From Dermatemys mawii (Eukaryota; Chordata; Testudines; Dermatemydidae): a stretch of DNA of 64,000 bases. The notes below the pieces were generated by a model. That model made no database searches. It was not told where the DNA came from and was given only the letters and a program-made list of their open reading frames with translations. The first letter of the stretch is position 1; every line of letters starts with the position of its first letter. The stretch is from contig ML677348.1 in assembly GCA_007922305.1 (NCBI GenBank), positions 20,275,327 through 20,339,326 on the forward strand. The letters run 5' to 3'. This document shows positions 57,040 through 64,000 of this stretch, piece after piece. The translations under genes and the position numbers were made by a program.

Positions 57040-58150
57040 GAGCTGTATGTGGACATATGCTGTTCAATATAGTCATAAATGATTTGGAAAAGGGGGTAAA
57101 GAGGGAAGTGGCAAAATTTGCAGATGATACAAAATTATTCAGGATAGTTAAGGCCAAAGCAGATTGAAAAGCATTAAAGAGATTTCACAAAACTGGGTGA
57201 CTATCAACATTGAATTTCATCTGCCATTTTGTTGTCTAAATGCAAAATAATCACACTGGAAATCATATTCCCAATGATACATGATGGGATCTACATTAGC
57301 TGTTACCACTCAAGAGAGATCTTGGAGTCATTGTGGATAGTTCTCTGAAAACATCCATTCAATGTGCAGTGGCAGTCAAACAAGCTAATGATATTAGGAA
57401 CCATTAGGAATGGACAAATACAGTAAATATCATATTATATGTTCTTGGAAGCATGTCAAGCAAGTAATTTATATCTATTATATAAATCCATGATATCCCA
57501 ACACTAGAAAACTTCACGCAGTTCTGGTCACCTCATCTCAAAAAAGATATATTAGAACTGGAAAAGGTGACAAAGAAGCGCAACAAAAATGATAAAGGGT
57601 ATGGAACAGTTTCCATATGAGGAAAGATTAAAAAGACTGGGTCTTTTCAGCTTGGAAAAGAGACTACTAAAAGGGGAATATGATAGAAGTCTATAAAATC
57701 ATGAATAGGTTGGAGAAATTTAATATGGAAATGAGTTATTTACTCCTTCACATAACACAACAGTGGTCACTCAAAGAAATGAATACACAGCAGGCTTAAA
57801 ATAAACATAAGGAAGTATTTCTTCACACAATGCACAACCTGTGGAACTTGTTGCCAGCGATGTTGTGAAGGCCAAAACTATAACTGGGATTAAAAAAAAA
57901 ATTAGATAAATTCATGGAAGATAGATCCATCAACGACTATTCGCCAAGGTGGTCAACGGACGCAACATCATGCTCTGGGTGTCCCTAAACCTCTGACAGC
58001 CAGAAGCTGAACAAGGGGATGGATCACTCAATGATTGCCTGTTTTGTTCATTTGCTCTGAAGCAACTGGCATTGGCCACTGTTGAAGATAGGATACTGGA
58101 TTAAATGGACCGTAGGTCTGATGCAGTACGGCCGTTCTTATGTTCTTACA
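57040..58150 (+). mobile_element. CR1 LINE, 3' half
   Basis: Starts in the reverse transcriptase (LFNIVINDLEKGVKREVAKF, then ADDTKLF, with FADD intact) and continues through GAGAGATCTTGGAGTCATTG, AAAAGACTGGGTCTTTTCAG and GTATTTCTTCACACAATGCA to the terminus TACGGCCGTTCTTATGTTCT. Frames are broken. Same strand as the 9.25 kb copy but a different CR1 subfamily. Confidence 0.9.
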
Positions 58151-60034
58151 AGGTTAACCATTATCTTTTGTGGAAAATGGAAACAATATGCATGTGAAAC
58201 GGCAGGAGACATGCTTCTAAGCACATCAACAGGACTCTTGAGAAACATAGTTCCAAGAATAAACCATTAGCCATTTCCTGGCATTTATTTCATCTTTTTT
58301 GTAAATGCACAAAATACAACATCCTGAACGATTTTAAGTTAAATTAGCCTTAATGGATTTTTTTTTTTTTTACTGATTTTCATGTTTGCCATATAACATC
58401 AAAAACAGGCTAACTTTTTTTCAGAAGTCATGATTATTTAGATTTCCTATCACATATGAACACAGCCATTCTAAGAATAAACTGTCAATTAAACCATTGT
58501 AGAATAAATAAATTACATTGCATACTTAGAGAACCTTCCTCTGCAGCAAACATTTTTCCCCTGACCCAAAGCAGTCACAATAGCAGGAAGCTTGCTGGCA
58601 GAGTGTCTACAATAGCAGGAAGCTGTTCTGAATCCACACAATGCATCCTCCCACACTATTAATAAAATATCATTTAAGAGATAGAAAGTACGAGAGAGCT
58701 CAGTTCAATTAAGAAACTTTATATTAATGTAAGATATAGACTCCCATAACATTACATTATTTTTAAAAATAGGCATACATCAAATGCAGCTAAACATTGG
58801 CATATTTTCCCTAAGTATTCCTGCTTTCTAATATATCAATGTCCAAAAATCAATACAGTACTAGGTCCCTTGCCCATGTCACAGCTCAAAAACTGATCTC
58901 TGGCGGTGCTCCTAATGGCCTTTTGTATGGGAAGTAGCGTACTTTTTTAACGGAATCCAGCCTCAGAATAGCAATAAGGAAAAGAAGGAAGTCTTGGGCC
59001 AGAAATTTGAAACTTACATGCTTAGAGTTCATATTTGAGCATATAAACAAAAGAGTGACCTGATTTTTAAGGATTATGAGAACCTACAGGTTTTTATCAG
59101 TTTCTCTGGTTGTTGTGAGTGCAACACTCATGGAGAAGGGAAGAGAAAATGTAAAAAAATCAGGCCACTTTTACTTTAGGTGACTAACTATGAATTTATG
59201 GACCACGCCCTCTGCTGGCATACATCAGTCTATCTCCAATGACTTTAATGGAGCTAAGCAGATTTATACCAGTTGAGAATGTGGGCTTAGGTGTCTAACT
59301 TTGAGCTCCTAAAGTTAGAAGTTTTGTTCTTCAATTCCAAAAACTAAGTGTTTTGTTTGTCTGGGACAAGTGAAAAACATTGTTTTAAAAACAGTTTTAG
59401 AAAATGTTAACATCTTAGGTAATCTTATACTAAAATGTTTTTACATGAGGGAAAAGTCAGAGCTTCTTTCGCAGGGAATCTTCGTATTTTATCAAAACTG
59501 CAAACATATTAAGGGCTTAATGTGCTTTATTAAAAACTGATCATTATATAAAGCAGTTTAACATGGATGGCCAACAATTTTGCTAACACATTTGCATACC
59601 ATTGCAGTGGCTGACACAATCTTATCTTCATAATTAGTATGAATTCTTTGTATTATACAGCTATAGAATGCAATACGCAGATTTACAAATATACGACAGT
59701 AAATTATGATCTAACAAAAGTTTATTAAAAATTAACCAACTATGATGAGTAAGCCAACTTTAAGTCTTCTCTTATTATGGTATGTGCAGTGTAAAAAAAG
59801 CACAATTTAAATGGGTAGCACAATACTCATTTTAAATGGACAAAAATTAAGTGTGCTCCTTGTTGATCTTCCATATTACAATAATGTGCTGTATTTTGAT
59901 TTAATTTTACCACTCACCTAAGAAAGCTATCGGTGGGATAAATCATCTAATACTGACAAATTTCTGGAACATTTATATGGAACAAGCATTACATTTTTCT
60001 CTGAATTAATAATAGCAAAAGAGAACCCAACAAG
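58151..60034. other. Intergenic sequence between RB1 and ITM2B
   Basis: AT-rich. May include longer ITM2B 3' UTR forms (AATAAA on the minus strand near 59725 and 59530). Nothing else recognised. Confidence 0.6.
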
Positions 60035-60667
60035 ACTTAAACAGGTCTGTAAGATTTATTTTCCATTGCACATACATAGATTATATAAAAGTTAGTAACA
60101 AGTTACTGCTTAATTTCCTTACATTTTCTAAAAGATCGTTACAGCAGGTACTTGTCATATTAAAACATCAAGTCAAATCAATTTGAAAAGGTAAATATGA
60201 CTATTTTAAAAAAACAAATTGCACATTTTAGTGAGGGAAAATTCAGATATATGTTTATCTATATGCTGTAACAAACTATATAGCTTAGAATATTACAGTT
60301 AGGAGTAGTTCCTTCAGTCCATTTGTACATATTTTGCTTCACGTTAACAATTTTTTTCAATTTTACTTAATTAAAACTGACAGATATTTCAGAGACTTTG
60401 TCTTCCTGATTCATCACATGAAATGCACTAGTAACTAAGACTTTATACAATTGCTATTCAAATATAAAAAGGGCACCACACTAAAAAATAAGAAAAAACC
60501 CTAAAACATATTTAAAATTTGTCATGAGATGAAAGTGTAAGATGTTCAGCAATAAAGCCCTGTCCACTACTTACGTAAAAGAAGATTTTAAAAAATAACC
60601 ACTGCACACAATACAAAGTGGGATCATACTGTAATCTTTCAGTCTTCTGTTGCAGTAATGGTCTTCA
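60035..60667 (-). other. ITM2B: ITM2B 3' UTR
   Basis: Downstream of the stop, blocks such as GTGCAGTGGTTATTTTTTAA (near 60600), CTTCTTTTACGTAAGTAG and AACTTGTTACTAACTTTTAT (near 60085-60105) resemble human ITM2B 3' UTR as I recall it. This supports both the gene call and the extent of the UTR. The end is set just past the poly(A) signal; longer forms using further signals to the left are possible. Confidence 0.75.
60055..60060 (-). terminator. ITM2B: ITM2B poly(A) signal AATAAA (candidate)
   Basis: AATAAA on the minus strand within GCAATGGAAAATAAATCTTA, a block that matches the human ITM2B UTR. Other AATAAA hexamers lie near 59725 and 59530, so alternative ends are possible. Confidence 0.6.
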
Positions 60668-60756
60668 TTACTGTTCACAAATGAGTGTTTCTATAGCAAA
60701 TCTGTTCTCAAAGTGTCGAATCTTTCGGCAATTGTTGGCTTCACGCTTTTGAATTC
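60668..60756 (-). CDS. ITM2B: ITM2B (BRI2), last coding exon with stop
   Basis: 89 bases from acceptor CTCAACAG to TAA at 60668-60670. Reads IQKREANNCRKIRHFENRFA, then IETLICEQ. The furin site KR/EA is present, so cleavage would release a 24-residue peptide starting EANNC and ending ICEQ. The human peptide has 23 residues and ends ICS. The human residues FAIRHF are RKIRHF here. Both peptide cysteines are kept. Confidence 0.97.
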
Positions 60757-61835
60757 CTGTTGAGAGTTTGAGGAAAATGGGGAAGAGAGGGATGACAACT
60801 GAAGTATTAGTCCATTTACTGTAATAAGAAGGTACCAGAGGTTCCTCTCAATTCACTTCCAAATCAGAAGCAAATAGAGGAATACCACATTTATCAACAT
60901 TTTAGTGATCTACTCTTTACTTGTGTCCCTTATTTATCATGGGATCAATTAAAGTATTTTTGTTTTTAAAAAGATTTGCAATCATTTTTACAAACTAGTT
61001 TATTTTTCCCATCTGCCACCTCCCCAAACAGTGTCACCAATCTGACTAAATTACTCAATTAACTTAGTTCAATGTATGCTTGTAAACTTCTCCTTCCGTA
61101 TTAAACAAATGCTGAAAAACAACTATAATTCTTTGCTTCTCTAGGCTCTTGCATCTGAGATTTTCAAAGAGTTTTCCACAGACAAATAAGTTTTACAAGA
61201 TCCCTGTGAGGTAAACAAGCATTACTCCTATTTTACAGATTAGGAGGCACAGAGCAGTTAAGTGACATGGCCAAGAATGCACAAAACATCTAGGACAAAT
61301 TAATCATCTTTCAATTATGTCCTTTGGCCATAAGGCCAACCTTTTCTCTATATGAAAAATTGAACCATAAAGCCTGTATGTGGTTAGCCATTCTGATAGT
61401 TACTGATGGTAAAGACCACTATTATTAGCTTTGTATTATTTATATTGCAGCTGACTGAAAATCTTCCTCCAAAATACTTTTTCAACACAAATTGGGTTTT
61501 CAACTACACCAACTCTGAGAAAATGTTCATTTTATCAAAAATCTTTGTCAAGTGGCGTGGTGATGGGGGAAGGAAAGTCAATGAAAATTTAAAGAAAATG
61601 TAATGGGGAAAAAGGTCATTTTATATTGCATTCATGCTCCAAGACTTCATTAAGGATCAAGACCTCCATCATGCCAGTCTTTATGCAAACACTCAGGAGC
61701 ATCAAGGAGCCAATGACAGCAAGAGCACTCTAAATTCTAACCTAAGAGGTACTGTCTTCAACATATTTGTCTATTTATTGACTAGAAACATTAACTTTTT
61801 GATCAACACAAGATAACATTCTCAAGAGACTTTAC
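60757..61835 (-). other. ITM2B: ITM2B last intron
   Basis: 1,079-base GT-AG intron; short unassigned repeats only. Confidence 0.85.
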
Positions 61836-61986
61836 CCTTCAAGGTTTCTTTGCGTTGTAGTTTATAGGTTTCCTTGCCATGGCACAAGCGATAAATAAAG
61901 AACCCCAACTGATCCACATTTTCAATGCGATCAGTAACAATCATCTGTTCATGAATCAGATAGGACTGAGGCAAGTATGTTCCAGC
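61836..61986 (-). CDS. ITM2B: ITM2B (BRI2), penultimate coding exon
   Basis: ITM2B is a type II membrane protein with a luminal BRICHOS domain, processed by furin and other proteases. This 151-base exon lies between acceptor AATGTAG and donor GTAAAGTC. It reads AGTYLPQSYLIHEQMIVTDR, then IENVDQLGFFIYRLCHGKET and YKLQRKETLK, against human AGTYLPQSYLIHEHMVITDRIENIDHLGFFIYRLCHDKETYKLQRRETIK. It covers the C-terminal part of BRICHOS, including the conserved Cys of RLCH. Earlier exons lie beyond the right edge. Gene order and direction with RB1 match human, which separates it from the paralogues ITM2A and ITM2C. Confidence 0.97.
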
Positions 61987-63734
61987 CTACATTAACAAAA
62001 AGGCAACAGCTCATTATTAGAAGTGCAATCATCCATTCATTCTTCTAAGTATACACAAGATCATTCAAATCAATTTTATATAATCTCAAAACAGCAGCAG
62101 TTGGATACAAATGAGGATTTGCAGACTTTCAAAATACATAGTGCATATAGAATTTTCTTTTAAACATTAGAAATGTGACTGCATTTTACTGCAGATATTT
62201 AAGAGATAATAAAGTAATCATATAAAATGTCACAACATTTTCACAGCAGGAGACATTGACACACAGTGTTCTTCCATTACAATAATTAAATCTACATCAG
62301 TTTTTTTGGCACAAGAGAAGCAAATTTTCTCCTATTAAGGTTCATCACTGTGGACCAAATCTTGCAGTCCTTACTCAAACACTATCACTTACTAGGGAGT
62401 CAACTGTTTCCAATAGGAGCTTTGTCCAAGTAAAGAGAGCAGAAACGTGCACAAGGTTAGTAATATCTTGCTGATTGACGGGGATCCCAGGGATCAGTAG
62501 TTTACAATTATCCTGCATTCTGTTAAGTATAAAATACGGGTATCCCAAACGTTTTCAAAAGCAGAGACCACAACTGAATGGACTGTGAATAGGAGGAGAG
62601 GGGATCCACAAGACAATCACATAACATCCCTGTGGCAACTATACCAATTGCTTAACTAAAAATATATTAGAAAGTACTTTTTTCCTATATGTTAGCTGAT
62701 GTTAAAGCAATTACCATAAAATAAGGAAAACCCAAATAATGTGACTATTGAGCTCTACAGAGACCAACAAAAACTGCAGATAACAGTTCAGAAAGCTGGT
62801 TCAGCAAACAAATCTAGGGCCCCATTCCTCATCCATCTGGAGTCCACAAGAGTTTTGGCATTGATTTAAGAGAGAGTACAATCAGGCCCTCTTGTGTGAG
62901 AGTAGAATATTCACAGAAACAAAAATTGGCAACTTTATTAAGACCTGACTTTATAAAAATGTTACCAGAAATAAATCAGTCGGTCTTTCTAAAATGTGAC
63001 TGAGTAGAAAGATTCTATTTAGTATAGTTCCTATTTCTGACACTAATGAAGAGGGAGTTTTTAATCTATATTTCACTTGTGAGTTCAAACACTTATGCTG
63101 CTTTTAAAAAAGCACCTTGGAATCCCAAGAAACTGCTACACTGCATCCAGAAAATTACATTAGCATAGAATTTACTGTAGCTGGCTAAAGATTTTTATTT
63201 TTATCATCAATAAGCCACTTACGTGTTTCTATTACAAAGCAGAGATTAAGGACAACGTTTTTTCAGTCCAAGCAGCATGTTTAAACAAGTTGATTAAGAG
63301 CTGTGTGGTTTTTTTAAGCACCAAGGTAGTGATTATATAATATTTACTTTGAAATGTAAAATATTTTTGACCACATCTACAGAGGCAAACATAGGTGAAT
63401 TATTTTTTTCAGCTGACCTTGTAGTCCATTAAACAATTAAAAGCCTTGTTATACAAAGGCCTTCCAAGTTCAGGTGAAAAAAACCAAAAAGTTTTGTTTT
63501 CCACCGAAAGGAAACAAAGACTGATACAGTAGAGACATTGCATATTAAAAGTACACCATACTGCAAACTGCAATCTAAAAGCATGCAGAACATAAGAAAA
63601 ACAGATTGCTCTCTACTGTAGTGAAAGAAAATTATACACTCTCACTTTAATTGTATACTACAGATGAAGAAAATCATAGCAATATATTATTCTTGCAGCT
63701 TATTTGTCCATATACATAGATGCATAAAGTTTAA
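61987..63734 (-). other. ITM2B: ITM2B intron upstream of the penultimate exon
   Basis: AT-rich, nothing recognised. Confidence 0.75.
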
Positions 63735-64000
63735 AGCCAAAAAGAACCATTAGATCATCTAGCTGGACCTCTTGTATATCACAAGCCATTAAGTTTCACC
63801 CCGTTTTATCCTTGTACTGATCCCACCAATTTGTGGTTGGCTAAAGTAGATCTTTCAGAAAGGCATCTAGTCGTCACTTGAAGAGATCAAAAGATGTAGA
63901 ATCCAACACCTCCCTCGGTATTTTGTTCCAACCTTTTTTAATTATCCTCATTGTTAAAAATGCATGTCTTATTTTGAATTTGTCTGGCTTTAACTTCCAG
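63735..64000 (-). mobile_element. CR1 fragment running off the right edge
   Basis: The plus strand reads AAAGAACCATTAGATCATCT, CCTCTTGTATATCACAAGCC and TCCCTCGGTATTTTGTTCCA, a CR1 3' region in reverse orientation, related to 36.7 and 37.2 kb. Confidence 0.75.

Noticed and set aside
55762..57167. Several ORFs of 90-126 residues between RB1 and ITM2B
   Set aside because: Composition artefacts of GC-rich repeats; only the end of one (57040-57167) is real, as CR1 reverse transcriptase.

Overview
The window is vertebrate nuclear DNA, almost certainly from a turtle, probably a hidden-necked one. The evidence is the interspersed-repeat set: a tRNA-headed SINE with a CR1-like tail (Cry type), a long CR1 LINE, several DIRS-like tyrosine-recombinase retroelement fragments, Penelope-like tails and many short hAT and mariner elements. 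There are no operons, CRISPR arrays or prokaryotic signals.

The window holds parts of two host genes, both on the minus strand. RB1 (retinoblastoma protein) starts in a CpG island near 54.5 kb and runs leftwards. Exons 1 to 16 are complete and exon 17 is cut by the left edge, giving 1,649 coding bases in 17 exons with consistent splice phases and no break. They encode the N-terminal domain, the interdomain linker and most of pocket subdomain A. Pocket B, the C-terminal domain and LPAR6 (inside intron 17 of RB1 in other vertebrates) would lie beyond base 1. Upstream of RB1 (to the right) are the last two exons and the conserved 3' UTR of ITM2B (BRI2). The order ITM2B then RB1, in the same direction, matches the human arrangement, but only about 5.5 kb separates the ITM2B poly(A) signal from the RB1 start codon.

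Layout from left to right: 1-740, RB1 exons 17-14; 1496-1612, exon 13 (GC splice donor); 1.75-5.7 kb, DIRS-like remnant with a nested SINE and an LTR-like block; 6.38 kb, exon 12; 9.25-13.35 kb, decayed CR1; 15.2 and 16.2 kb, exons 11 and 10; 19.8 kb, exon 9; 20.3-22.15 kb, DIRS-like and hAT pieces; 22.5 kb, exon 8; 23.1-28.0 kb, nested DIRS/hAT/Penelope/tRNA relics; 28.6, 30.1 and 30.9 kb, exons 7, 6 and 5; 31.8-32.6 kb, GC-rich element; 34.2 kb, exon 4; 34.4-41.8 kb, DIRS, CR1, hAT, mariner and microsatellites; 42.9 kb, exon 3; 45.4-47.6 kb, Penelope-like tails and MITEs; 52.0 kb, exon 2; 53.86-54.99 kb, CpG island, promoter and exon 1; 55-58.15 kb, GC-rich repeats and CR1; 60.0-62.0 kb, ITM2B; 63.7 kb to the end, CR1.

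Main points of interest: a core promoter with E2F, ATF/CRE and GC-box sites arranged as in human RB1; loss of several CDK sites that are well known in mammals; a GC-AG intron; and a hammerhead-ribozyme-like arrangement in the tails of two Penelope-like families. I saw no clearly new gene system. Comparisons with human proteins, human transcripts and repeat consensus sequences are from memory, not from a search.
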